Shown: in pieces, positions 15,063 to 22,722 of the stretch
Numbering within the stretch: position 1 is the stretch's first letter
Layout of the letters: each line of letters opens with the position of its first letter
Assembly (NCBI GenBank): GCA_003646055.1
Contig: QNDZ01000005.1
Location: forward strand, 1-24,563
DNA: 24,563 bases
Direction: 5' to 3'
Source of the DNA: a bacterium
GTDB lineage: Bacteria > Hydrothermota > UBA3072 > B12-G15
Program-made: the position numbers and the translations under genes
Notes under the pieces: model-generated
Told to the model about the DNA's origin: nothing
What the model saw: the letters and a program-made list of their open reading frames with translations, nothing else
The model's database searches: none

Positions 15063-16614
15063 AACACACCTCCTTATCCTTTACTTTTTTATACAAAGGG
15101 AGTTGCACAGTGAAAACAGTACCCTCTCCCCTTTTGCTTCTGACACTTATCATACCTCCATGGTTTTCAACAATCTTTTTGACGATAGAGAGTCCAAGCC
15201 CTGTTCCGTGTTTTTTGCTTGTATAAAACGGCTCAAAAATCCTGTTGATATCCTTTTCATCAATTCCACAACCATTATCACTTATGTTAACATAAACATT
15301 GCTCTCATCCCGTTTGAATGAAATTTTAACATATCCACCATCAGAAATGGCATCAAGCCCATTGGAGATAAGGTTCTCAAATACCCTCACCAGCCTCATC
15401 CTGTCTCCATTGATAACACATCCCCCAGTATTATCAAATATTACGCTGGCATTTTTTGAAGAAACTTTCTTCTTTATAGGCACTGATTCAACTATCTCCC
15501 TTATCAATTCACCAAGATTGACCTTTTCAATTTCAAGTGGTTTCTTCCTTGCAAAATCAAGGGTATCCTCAATTATTCTATCAATCATCTCCACACTTTT
15601 AAGAATTTTTTCTGTATAGTCATTTAAAACTTCTCCATTAAATTTCATCTTTATCAACTGGGTCATACCCCTTATTACTCCCAGTGGATTTCTTACCTCA
15701 TGGGCTATATACGAAGCCATCTTGCCTATGTCTGCAAGCCTTCTTGAGTGTTCAAGTTCTTCTTCCATTCTTTTCAAATCTGTAACATCCCTCACAATGC
15801 CAATTATCAGGTCTTCTTTCTTTGATGAGGAGATAACCGTATCAACATATCTGTCCTTTATCCTTAAAAGAACATTTCCCCTCCTCTCTTCCATAATTTT
15901 TTTCAAAAGTTCCTCCTTTATTATCCCTTTGTCAAACATCCTCTTCATCTCAGGGTTTTCAAGCATAACCTCCCCTTGAGTATTGATAACAATGATACCG
16001 GCATTAACGGAGTTTATAATCCTTTCATAAAAATTCTTTAATTTTAAAATCTCTTCCCTCATCATTTTTTCTTTCTTTTCAATCTTCTTCCTCATCATAT
16101 CTGCCCATGCTCCACTCATGAATGCAATCAGGAAAAGGAAGGGAAGCCTCAATAGATATGCAGGGTCATTGAACTGTTTTATCACACCAGTGGTATAACC
16201 AATCCACATATACAGGACTGCACTCAGAATGGCCACAGGAAAAGAAGATCTGAGACCAGAACTCATTGCAGCCATCACTATGGTAAGCAGGTAAACAATG
16301 AAGAAGTTCTGTTCAATTCCCCTTGAAAGATAAAGGGCAACTGAGACAAAGCCAATGTCAAACAGGAATAAGAGAAACATGAATTTTTCCTCTTCAAGGA
16401 ACTTAAATATCCTGAACCTGATTATAAAATTGAAAATCACATATATCACAGCAATTCTGTAAGCAACAGCCATGTACTCAAATCTTGCAGTATTATACCC
16501 AATCAGGAACAATACCAGGAGAATCAGTATCCACCTTGAAACAACAAAGAAGTCAACCTCTCCCATTTCCCAGATTCTATTTCTCTTCATCTTACCCACT
16601 TCAACCTTTTCCAT
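15043..16614 (-). CDS. Membrane sensor histidine kinase, NtrB/PilS-like
   Basis: A 523-residue sensor kinase. Residues about 22-175 contain roughly six hydrophobic segments with very short loops, as in PilS-type kinases, with no large periplasmic domain. A charged coiled linker (KKIEKKEKMMREEILKLKNF) leads to a PAS domain (about 195-280) with IINSVNAGIIVINTQGEVML. The catalytic part is complete: H-box MASYIAHEVRNPLGVIRGMT, N-box LISNGLDAI, G1 ISDNGCGIDE, F-box IFEPFYTSK and G2 GTGLGLSIVKKIV. The ATG follows GGAGGTG at a good distance. It is transcribed divergently from the HD-GYP and NtrC-type regulators. Kinases of this subclass normally phosphorylate NtrC-type activators, so the regulator at 17751 is the most likely partner, with the downstream receiver as a second possible target. 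Confidence 0.92.
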   Translation of the reverse strand: MEKVEVGKMKRNRIWEMGEVDFFVVSRWILILLVLFLIGYNTARFEYMAVAYRIAVIYVIFNFIIRFRIFKFLEEEKFMFLLFLFDIGFVSVALYLSRGIEQNFFIVYLLTIVMAAMSSGLRSSFPVAILSAVLYMWIGYTTGVIKQFNDPAYLLRLPFLFLIAFMSGAWADMMRKKIEKKEKMMREEILKLKNFYERIINSVNAGIIVINTQGEVMLENPEMKRMFDKGIIKEELLKKIMEERRGNVLLRIKDRYVDTVISSSKKEDLIIGIVRDVTDLKRMEEELEHSRRLADIGKMASYIAHEVRNPLGVIRGMTQLIKMKFNGEVLNDYTEKILKSVEMIDRIIEDTLDFARKKPLEIEKVNLGELIREIVESVPIKKKVSSKNASVIFDNTGGCVINGDRMRLVRVFENLISNGLDAISDGGYVKISFKRDESNVYVNISDNGCGIDEKDINRIFEPFYTSKKHGTGLGLSIVKKIVENHGGMISVRSKRGEGTVFTVQLPLYKKVKDKEVCYEGVNR

Positions 16615-16762
16615 TTTTCACCTCCAGTATTCTATATAAAATTTTTATTCCAGAATTATTACACTGATTTTCAGAATGTTGTATGTATGTAAATGTAAAA
16701 ACCCATTGATTGTTGTAAAAAAAGGTTGACAATTTTGATGAGATTGATAATATTAAATAATC
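16615..16762. promoter_or_regulatory. Divergent intergenic region between the sensor kinase operon and the HD-GYP/NtrC operon
   Basis: This is the longest non-coding gap in the window, about 148 bp and very AT-rich. It carries the ribosome binding site of the minus-strand kinase next to 16614 and a strong plus-strand promoter next to 16763. On the minus strand AT-rich -10-like sequences (for example TATATA near 16634) exist, but no convincing -35 pairs with them. I searched by eye for a sigma-54 site (TGGCAC-N5-TTGCW) on both strands and saw none. No strong inverted repeat was found. Confidence 0.6.
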
Positions 16763-16765
16763 ATG
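16726..16765 (+). promoter_or_regulatory. Promoter of the HD-GYP/NtrC operon with near-leaderless start
   Basis: A perfect -35 box TTGACA (16726-16731), a 16-nt spacer and a -10-like TAATAT (16748-16753) lie 9 nt before the ATG at 16763. Transcription would start about three bases before the ATG, and no Shine-Dalgarno precedes it. The start codon itself is secure, because the protein begins MKILIVDDD as receivers do. The AT-rich -10 area allows register shifts of a few bases. Confidence 0.6.
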
Positions 16766-17758
16766 AAGATTTTGATTGTTGATGATGACAGGAACATTGG
16801 GAAAATGTTGAAAGGGAGCCTTGAAAAGATCGGGCATGAGGCTTCTTATGTGGACAATGGTGAAGAGGCTCTGAAATTGCTAAAATCATCCAATTATGAC
16901 CTTGTCCTGCTTGACATACTGATGCCTGATATGGATGGTATTCAGCTCCTTGGAAAGATAAGGCAAATAGACCCTGATAAGACTGTTGTGATGGTAACAG
17001 GGGTTAAAGAGTTTGAACTTGTAAGAAAATCTTTACAACTTGGTGCCTTTGATTATATTGTGAAACCCTTTGATCCAAACGACCTGGAATTCATGTTGAA
17101 AAGAGTAAAGGAAAGGCTAACCATACTGAAACTCAGAAGGGATTATCAGACATTCCTTGAGGAGAAGGTTTATCAGCAGACATTGAAGGTGAAGAGAATC
17201 TTCCTTGGTTCCATTGCCTCCCTCATAAAAACCATCGAGGCAAAAGACCCATATCACAAAGACCATTCAGAAAATGTGAGCAGGCTTTCTGTTAAGATAG
17301 GTAGAAGCATGGGCCTGTCAAAAAAAGAGCTTGATAACCTGTCGTATTCAGGTTTGCTCCATGATATAGGTAAGGTAGGCATCCCAGACAGGATACTGCT
17401 CAAGGCAGATAAACTCACACCTGAAGAGTACGAGGTTATAAAGAGACATCCTGCAATTGGTTATGAGATCCTCAAACCCCTTTTTGAAAATAAAAACATC
17501 CTTGACGGCGTTCTTTATCACCATGAGCGGTATGATGGAACTGGATTCCCTGAAGGTTTGAAAAAAGAGGAGATACCATTGTTCGGGAGAATCATAGGTG
17601 TTGCAGATGCCATAGAGGCAATGACTGCTGAACGACCATACAGAGCAAAACTTTCAAAGGAAGAGGTGATTGAAGAACTTGAAAGAAATGCAGGGAAACA
17701 GTTTGACCCGGATATTGCAAAAATCGGTATAAAAATCATGGAGGATGGAAATGGGTGA
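16763..17758 (+). CDS. Response regulator with HD-GYP domain (c-di-GMP phosphodiesterase)
   Basis: A 331-residue two-domain regulator. Residues 1-120 form a receiver: KILIVDDDRNIGK, the phospho-Asp in LVLLDILMPDMDG, Thr in VMVTGVK and Lys in YIVKPFDP. A helical linker leads to an HD-GYP domain (about 155-325) with HKDHSENVSRLS, LLHDIGKVGIPD, KRHPAIGYEIL, HHERYDGTGFP and VADAIEAMTAERPYR. The signature GYP tripeptide is GFP here, a modest variation; the metal-ligand His/Asp residues are intact, so c-di-GMP hydrolysis controlled by phosphorylation is expected. The mRNA appears to begin almost at the ATG. Its end overlaps the NtrC-type gene by 8 bp, tying c-di-GMP turnover to sigma-54-dependent transcription in one operon. 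Confidence 0.92.
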   Translation: MKILIVDDDRNIGKMLKGSLEKIGHEASYVDNGEEALKLLKSSNYDLVLLDILMPDMDGIQLLGKIRQIDPDKTVVMVTGVKEFELVRKSLQLGAFDYIVKPFDPNDLEFMLKRVKERLTILKLRRDYQTFLEEKVYQQTLKVKRIFLGSIASLIKTIEAKDPYHKDHSENVSRLSVKIGRSMGLSKKELDNLSYSGLLHDIGKVGIPDRILLKADKLTPEEYEVIKRHPAIGYEILKPLFENKNILDGVLYHHERYDGTGFPEGLKKEEIPLFGRIIGVADAIEAMTAERPYRAKLSKEEVIEELERNAGKQFDPDIAKIGIKIMEDGNG

Positions 17759-19121
17759 AAAGGGCAGGGTTTTAATTATAGACGATGACCCCAAAATACT
17801 TGAGTTGCTTTCAAAGGCATTGAAGGAAAATTATTCTGTTTTCCCTTCCCTCACAGGGAGTGGAGGGCTTGAAATCTTCAAAAATGAGATACTTGATGCT
17901 GCACTTGTTGATATAAAACTTCCTGACATAGATGGTCTTGATGTACTTGTGGAGATTAAGAAAACCCTTCCTGATTTCCCTGTTATAATCATAACAGGCC
18001 ATGCCTCTATCCCACTTGCTGTAAGGGCTATGAAACTTGGTGCATTCTACTTTGTGAAAAAACCATTTGAACTTGAAGAAATAACAAGCCTGCTTGACAA
18101 GGCCATTGAACACAGCAGGCTTATCCGTGATTATAGACGTCTTCAGAACATAGCACTGGAGAAGTACAGTTTCTCGGGCATAATTGGAAGAAGCAAAAAA
18201 ATGAAAGAGATATTTGAGATAATAAAACTTGTTGCATCCACTGATGTAACAGTCCTGATAGAGGGAGAAAGTGGCACTGGAAAGGAACTGGTTGCAAGAG
18301 CAATACATGTGAATTCACCGAGGAAGGATAAAAACTTTGTTCCAGTAAATTGCTCTGCCCTACCTGAGTCCCTGCTTGAATCAGAATTATTCGGATATAA
18401 GAAGGGAGCATTCACAGGTGCAGCAACATCAAAGCCAGGACTCTTTGAAGAGGCCGATGGTGGAACACTTTTTCTGGATGAGATTGGTTCAACAACACCT
18501 GCATTCCAGTCAAAACTCCTGCGTGTGCTCGAGGATGGAATGTTCTACCATCTGGGCTCAACAAAGCCTGTAAAGGTTGATGTAAGGATAATTACAGCCA
18601 CAAATGTCTCCCTTGAAGAGGCTGTTCAGAAAAAACTCTTCAGGGAAGACCTTTTTTACAGGCTGAATGTTGTAAAGTTAAGACTTCCTCCATTAAGGGA
18701 GAGGAAAAACGACATCCCATTACTTGTCAACCACTTCCTTGAACACTATGCAAAAAAGCATAACAAGAATATCAAAGGGGTTTCTGAGAAGGCACTTGCC
18801 CTGCTTGTAAACTACCACTGGCCAGGGAATGTGAGGGAACTGGAGAATGTTATTGAAAGGGCGGTTATACTCACAACAACAGATACAATTGATGAACACC
18901 TGCTTCCTGACAAGATATACAAACCAGATATTACCACCACAGAGACAGAGATAATGAATTATGAAAAGGCAAAGGAAATCTTTGAGAGGAATTACCTCAC
19001 AAACCTGCTGAGGCATACAAAGGGGAATGTAAGCCTTGCAGCAAAGATTGCAGGCCAGGCAAGGCAAAATCTATACATCAAATTCAAACAACTTGGAATA
19101 AACCCCAAGGACTTCACCTGA
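17751..19121 (+). CDS. NtrC-family sigma-54-dependent response regulator (PilR/AtoC-like)
   Basis: A 456-residue activator. The receiver (1 to about 122) has VLIIDDDPKILEL, the phospho-Asp in AALVDIKLPDIDG, Thr in IIITGHA and Lys in FVKKPFE. The central AAA+ domain (about 142-370) has Walker A GESGTGKE, the sigma-54-contact loop GAFTGA, Walker B GGTLFLDEIG and VRIITATN. The C-terminal Fis-type helix-turn-helix ends the protein (GNVSLAAKIAGQARQNLYIK). I chose ATG 17751 because GGAGG (17740-17744) lies six bases before it; the ATG at 17745 directly abuts that site and would add only two residues. The gene overlaps the HD-GYP gene by 8 bp. The probable cognate kinase is the divergent PilS-like protein. 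No sigma-54 target promoter is evident in the window, so its regulon lies elsewhere. Its last 8 bp overlap the convergent phosphatase gene. Confidence 0.93.
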   Translation: MGEKGRVLIIDDDPKILELLSKALKENYSVFPSLTGSGGLEIFKNEILDAALVDIKLPDIDGLDVLVEIKKTLPDFPVIIITGHASIPLAVRAMKLGAFYFVKKPFELEEITSLLDKAIEHSRLIRDYRRLQNIALEKYSFSGIIGRSKKMKEIFEIIKLVASTDVTVLIEGESGTGKELVARAIHVNSPRKDKNFVPVNCSALPESLLESELFGYKKGAFTGAATSKPGLFEEADGGTLFLDEIGSTTPAFQSKLLRVLEDGMFYHLGSTKPVKVDVRIITATNVSLEEAVQKKLFREDLFYRLNVVKLRLPPLRERKNDIPLLVNHFLEHYAKKHNKNIKGVSEKALALLVNYHWPGNVRELENVIERAVILTTTDTIDEHLLPDKIYKPDITTTETEIMNYEKAKEIFERNYLTNLLRHTKGNVSLAAKIAGQARQNLYIKFKQLGINPKDFT

Positions 19122-19890
19122 GATAACGGCTGAACCGCCTATGTATTTTCTCACTGAGGAAGGAATAGATGTTCTTATTACCAGCAACAACATACCCTGA
19201 AAGAACATCTCCACCACCATTTAAGTCGGTTATAATACCTCCTGCCTCTTTTACAAGCAAGGCACCAGCCCCCACATCCCATGGCTTGAGTCCAAACTGG
19301 GCAGTTCCATCAATCCTTCCAGCAGCAACATAAGCAAGGTCAAGTGCAGCAGCACCAAGCCATCTCACTGCATTAACATCCCCGACAAGTTCCTCAAGCA
19401 AGAGGATAAATTCCTTTTTCATCCTGTATGCAGGTGGGGGAAAGCCAAAGGAGAAAACCGCCCTTGAAGGATACCTCAACCCACTTACCTGTATTCTTCT
19501 TTTGTTGAGATATGCACCCCTCCCCTTCTCTGCATGAAACATCTCATCCCTGATGGGGTCATAGATAACTCCAAGAAGGATATTATCTCCATCAACAAGG
19601 GAAACAGAGATGCAAAAATAGGGTATGTGGTGGATAAAGTTGTTTGTTCCATCAAGGGGGTCAATCAAAAAGATTTTTTTCCCTGAAACATGGGCACCTT
19701 CCTCTGCCACTATTCCAGTGTCAGGAAAACTCTCCCTCAGCCTCTCAACGAGGAACTTTTCAGCAGCCCTGTCTGCCTCACTCACATAATCAAGGTTTCC
19801 CTTCTTTTCCACAGATAGAGACACTTTATGGTAATAATCAAGTAAAACCTTTCCCGCATCTCTAACTATTCCCTTTATATCCTCTATCAT
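19114..19890 (-). CDS. Inositol monophosphatase family protein (SuhB-like)
   Basis: A 258-residue Mg2+-dependent, Li+-sensitive-type phosphatase. The signature motifs are all present: VSEADRAAEKFL, the metal-binding Glu in GIVAEEGA, IDPLDGTNNFIHHIPYFCIS and the second signature WDVGAGALLVKEAGGIITD. Family members act on inositol-1-phosphate, fructose-1,6-bisphosphate, PAP or NADP; in bacteria SuhB also joins transcription antitermination complexes. The substrate cannot be chosen from sequence. The ATG overlaps the recombinase stop as ATGA, with GGAGGAGGA just before it. The 3' end overlaps the convergent NtrC-type gene by 8 bp, leaving no space for a terminator. Confidence 0.92.
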   Translation of the reverse strand: MIEDIKGIVRDAGKVLLDYYHKVSLSVEKKGNLDYVSEADRAAEKFLVERLRESFPDTGIVAEEGAHVSGKKIFLIDPLDGTNNFIHHIPYFCISVSLVDGDNILLGVIYDPIRDEMFHAEKGRGAYLNKRRIQVSGLRYPSRAVFSFGFPPPAYRMKKEFILLLEELVGDVNAVRWLGAAALDLAYVAAGRIDGTAQFGLKPWDVGAGALLVKEAGGIITDLNGGGDVLSGYVVAGNKNIYSFLSEKIHRRFSRYLR

Positions 19891-20762
19891 TCCTCCTCCG
19901 CCCTTGGATGCGCAAGTTTATAAACCTCCTTGAGTTTCTCCACAGTGAAATGAGTGTATATCTGAGTTGTTGAAAGGGAACTATGACCGAGCAGTTCCTG
20001 GACAGCCCTAAGGTCAGCACCCCTTGTGAGAAGATGCGTGGCAAAGGTATGGCGCAGGGTATGTGGAGACATTCTATTCAGGGATGCAACCTGTTGAATA
20101 TAACGTTTAACAATTCTCTGTAAGTCCCTCTGTGTCAATCTTTTACCCGATTTACTTATGAATAAGGGTTTAACATCCGCCCATCTGATCTTCAGGTAGT
20201 CAATCAATGCCTCTTTAGCCCTGGATGGTATTGGAAGTACCCTCATCTTTCTTCTCTTTCCCAATACTGTGAGTTTTTCTGCCCTGATGTCTATATCATC
20301 CACATCAAGACTCACAAGTTCAGATGCCCTCAGTCCAGTTCCATACAGCAGTTCAAGTATTGCCCTGTTCCTCATCTCAAGCGGAGTCTTTGGCTCAATA
20401 GAATCAAACAGTTCTTCCATCTGTCTCTCACTGAGGAATGATGGGGATTTCTTCCTTCTCTTTGGGGATTTAATACCTGCTGCAGGATTTGATTTTACAT
20501 ACCCCATCCTTGTAAGGTATCTGAAGAACGTCCTGATTGAAGAACTCTTCCTTGCTATGGAATCAGGTGAGTATCCCCTGTTTATCATTGTTCCAAGGAA
20601 TGACCTTATATGCAGGGGCTTCACCTGATTAAGATTATCAATGTCCATTTCCTTCAGGAAGGTTACAAACTGCTCAATATCCTTCTTATATGATTTCAAA
20701 GTGTGTGGAGATACATCCCTTGAGCTCAGATACTGAACAAAGCCTTCAATATAGGTTTTCAT
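19887..20762 (-). CDS. Tyrosine recombinase XerC/XerD
   Basis: A 291-residue Xer recombinase of normal length for chromosome-dimer resolution at dif. The N-terminal SAM-like core-binding domain is visible (FVQYLSSRDVSPHTLKSYKK). All catalytic residues are present: Arg in GTGLRASELVSL, Lys in the beta-hairpin LTVLGKRRKMRV, H-x-x-R in HTLRHTFATHLL, His in LLGHSSLSTTQ and the nucleophile Tyr in QIYTHF, followed by the conserved HPRA tail. XerC and XerD cannot be separated by eye. It is embedded by ATGA overlaps in an operon between the AsnB-like protein and the phosphatase, and no attachment repeats or cargo genes flank it, so it is most likely the housekeeping enzyme rather than a mobile-element integrase. 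Confidence 0.93.
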   Translation of the reverse strand: MKTYIEGFVQYLSSRDVSPHTLKSYKKDIEQFVTFLKEMDIDNLNQVKPLHIRSFLGTMINRGYSPDSIARKSSSIRTFFRYLTRMGYVKSNPAAGIKSPKRRKKSPSFLSERQMEELFDSIEPKTPLEMRNRAILELLYGTGLRASELVSLDVDDIDIRAEKLTVLGKRRKMRVLPIPSRAKEALIDYLKIRWADVKPLFISKSGKRLTQRDLQRIVKRYIQQVASLNRMSPHTLRHTFATHLLTRGADLRAVQELLGHSSLSTTQIYTHFTVEKLKEVYKLAHPRAEEE

Positions 20763-21973
20763 GTTTTCAGGTGTTTCTTCCTTGCAGCAGGGAACAATAT
20801 GTTGTTAAGAATCAATCTGTAACCAGGTGAGTGTTTATGGAGTTCAAGGATGGTGGGTGGGTCACCAATGTAATGGGCATAATCTTCAGGGTCATGACCT
20901 CCAAGGAAGGAAAACGTTCCCTTGCCAAGGGTACCAAACAGATACTTCACCTCATCAGTGCCAGGCACATCTGCAAGAATAACTACTCCCGGCTTTATCC
21001 TGTCCCTTCTAAACCCAGTATCCTGCCCAAGAAATTCCTTTATAAACCTGGTGTGGTCCTGAACAAGGATCGTGGGAAGAAGGTCTCTTTTTGCATAAAA
21101 CTCCTTCAAAACAAACCTTGTCTTCTCTCCCCTTATTGCCGCCTCACGGGTCACATCAACATCTGAATGTTCATAAACAGTTATCTGTGGTATTATATTA
21201 AAATTTGTAAAGGCAAAGGTTCTTGAAAAATCAACCTTTGACCTGTATGCAGGGTCTATTCCATCACCGTCAATCTGTTCAGGAACTATGTCCACATCAA
21301 GATACGCAAGGGCAATATCAAGGGTGATGGGTGCAGAGCACATGGCAAAAAGAAAACCTCCATTCTCCACATATTCTCTTATTCTCCTTGCAACATCGTG
21401 CTTCATCTGCCATACCTTTCTGTAACCAAGCCTCCTTGCCGTTTTCCTGTTAACCTCTTCAACCTTTTTATACCATGGTGTGTTCCTGTATGACAGATAG
21501 AACTTCCCGAACTGTCCAGTAAAATCCTCATGATGTAGGTGTAACCAATCATACTTTCTCAAATCCCCATTAAGAACCTCAGGATCCCATACCCTGTCAT
21601 AGGGTATCTCTGCATATTCAAGGGCAAGGGTTACTGCATCGTCCCATGGTCCTTCAAACTCCGGTATGTAAACCGCAATCCTTGGTGCCTTTTCAAGAAG
21701 CACCCTCTCCATATTTCCTCTCTCTATTTCAGCATAAATATCATTAACCTGATCCTCTGAAATCTCCTCCCACCTTACACCCATGACATTTGCCCTTCTC
21801 TTTATGCCATCCAGTGAGGGAAGAAGAAAACTCCCACCACGATAGTTTAAAAGCCACTCTGCATCAAGCCCCTGTTCAAGAACCCAGTATGTAAGACCAT
21901 ATGCCTTCAGATGGTCAGTCTGTGTATGGTCCATGGGTATAAGAAGCCTTGAAAAAAGGAATAAAAGGATCAT
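20759..21973 (-). CDS. 'Asparagine synthetase B'-named conserved protein with GATase1-like core (not a true AsnB)
   Basis: A 404-residue protein. It matches a family common in Bacteroidetes and allied phyla that databases label asparagine synthetase B, with LIPMDHTQTDHLKAYGLTYW, LNYRGGSFLLP, APRIAVYIPEFEGPWDDAV, YDWLHLHHEDFTGQFGKFY and GGFLFAMCSAPITLDIALA. It lacks the features of real AsnB: no N-terminal catalytic Cys of an Ntn glutaminase and no SGGxDS ATP motif. The Cys in FAMCSA lies after a strand in a GATase1/DJ-1-like context, so a type-1 amidotransferase-like fold is likely; the reaction is unknown. I chose the ATG at 21973 because it overlaps the lipoprotein stop (ATGA) and gives a short hydrophobic N-terminus (MILLFLFSRLLIP), probably an export signal. 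An upstream in-frame ATG at 22018 would destroy this. Confidence 0.8.
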   Translation of the reverse strand: MILLFLFSRLLIPMDHTQTDHLKAYGLTYWVLEQGLDAEWLLNYRGGSFLLPSLDGIKRRANVMGVRWEEISEDQVNDIYAEIERGNMERVLLEKAPRIAVYIPEFEGPWDDAVTLALEYAEIPYDRVWDPEVLNGDLRKYDWLHLHHEDFTGQFGKFYLSYRNTPWYKKVEEVNRKTARRLGYRKVWQMKHDVARRIREYVENGGFLFAMCSAPITLDIALAYLDVDIVPEQIDGDGIDPAYRSKVDFSRTFAFTNFNIIPQITVYEHSDVDVTREAAIRGEKTRFVLKEFYAKRDLLPTILVQDHTRFIKEFLGQDTGFRRDRIKPGVVILADVPGTDEVKYLFGTLGKGTFSFLGGHDPEDYAHYIGDPPTILELHKHSPGYRLILNNILFPAARKKHLKT

Positions 21974-22671
21974 TTTACAGGGACTGCTGAGGAGAGTGAA
22001 ACCGTTGTCTGGGTCCATTCAGGGTCAGGAAACTGGACATTACCATCCTCAGGGGATGTGTCCTGTGCATGGCTGTTCTCTCCCCCTGTGGTGAAAACCT
22101 CTATATAGATACTCTCAGGATTGCCAAGCCATTCAAGGGGGATGAAAACCTCCATGAAGTCAAGTGAACCATTGTAAATAAAGACATCCCTGCCAATATC
22201 TGTATAATTCCAGCTGCCATTGAAGGTTATAAACTGGGCGGAGGTAATTGAATCAACATTGTCAGCATGCCAGAAATAAACCACATAAGGTGGATAAATC
22301 CCACCCGTATAATCTACAAGCCTGTTCCAGGGGTCATTCCCTGCACCAGAACCATAAATTGAATCGGTGAATATGTAAATCCCATAACTCATTCCATAAC
22401 CAGCAGAGGAATGGGCATTGAATCCAATGTAAAGCATTGAATCGCCCTTAACTGCCCATAGTGTATCAAGGTCAAGATTGGGTTCGGATATATCACCCAC
22501 TTTATCAATGCCTGCAATCTCATCCATTGAAAAATCATTCACACCATCAAGGAGATGAGCCACCTGATTATTATTCCCATTTCCCGTGTCAGGTGGATTA
22601 AAGAAAAATCCAGGTTTCGGACATCCCCAGATAAGAAGGAGTATGGAAATCACAAAAAAAAGCCGTTTCAT
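21970..22671 (-). CDS. Secreted lipoprotein with CBM9/DOMON-like beta-sandwich
   Basis: A 233-residue protein with a lipoprotein signal: MKRLFFVISILLLIWGC has two basic residues, a hydrophobic core and a cysteine at residue 17 after W-G, a usable lipobox. After a Pro/Asn/Gly-rich linker, residues about 38-225 look like an all-beta domain with alternating aromatics (LYIGFNAHSS, YGIYIFTDS, VYFWHADNV) and the end motif DTSPEDGNVQFPDPEW. This resembles the DOMON/CBM9-like modules found in extracellular sugar-related proteins, but the match is by style and I do not claim a specific family. It is the first gene of a probable leaderless transcript that continues into the AsnB-like protein, xer and the phosphatase. 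Confidence 0.75.
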   Translation of the reverse strand: MKRLFFVISILLLIWGCPKPGFFFNPPDTGNGNNNQVAHLLDGVNDFSMDEIAGIDKVGDISEPNLDLDTLWAVKGDSMLYIGFNAHSSAGYGMSYGIYIFTDSIYGSGAGNDPWNRLVDYTGGIYPPYVVYFWHADNVDSITSAQFITFNGSWNYTDIGRDVFIYNGSLDFMEVFIPLEWLGNPESIYIEVFTTGGENSHAQDTSPEDGNVQFPDPEWTQTTVSLSSAVPVK

Positions 22672-22705
22672 AGTCTTATCATAATAAATGAGAAAACAAT
22701 GTCAA
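22669..22705 (-). promoter_or_regulatory. Leaderless promoter of the lipoprotein operon
   Basis: On the minus strand a perfect -35 box TTGACA (22700-22705), a 16-nt spacer and a -10 box TATGAT (22678-22683, five of six consensus bases) are followed by 6 nt (AAGACT) and the ATG at 22671. No Shine-Dalgarno is present. A second -35-like TTGACT overlaps just upstream (22705-22710). Transcription should start at or next to the ATG. The promoter lies in the ~50-bp gap after the sorting-domain gene and makes the lipoprotein gene the head of a separate unit. Confidence 0.7.
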
Positions 22706-22722
22706 GTCAAAGTTTCCTAATT

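Noticed and set aside
16615..16762. Sigma-54 promoter in the divergent region that the NtrC-type regulator could use for autoregulation
   Set aside because: No TGGCAC-N5-TTGCW-like match was found on either strand; the plus-strand promoter is of the -35/-10 type.
17811..18308. A 165-codon minus-strand frame inside the NtrC-type gene
   Set aside because: The Cys/Tyr-rich translation has no recognisable domain and is antisense to the conserved receiver and AAA+ domains.
19887..20762. Xer-type recombinase as integrase of a mobile element
   Set aside because: It has housekeeping Xer length and motifs, is coupled to metabolic genes on both sides, and has no flanking repeats, tRNA or cargo genes.
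21974..22018. Extended start (ATG 22018) for the AsnB-like protein
   Set aside because: It would overlap the lipoprotein by 49 bp and bury the hydrophobic N-terminus; ATG 21973 gives the ATGA overlap used throughout this operon and a sensible export signal.
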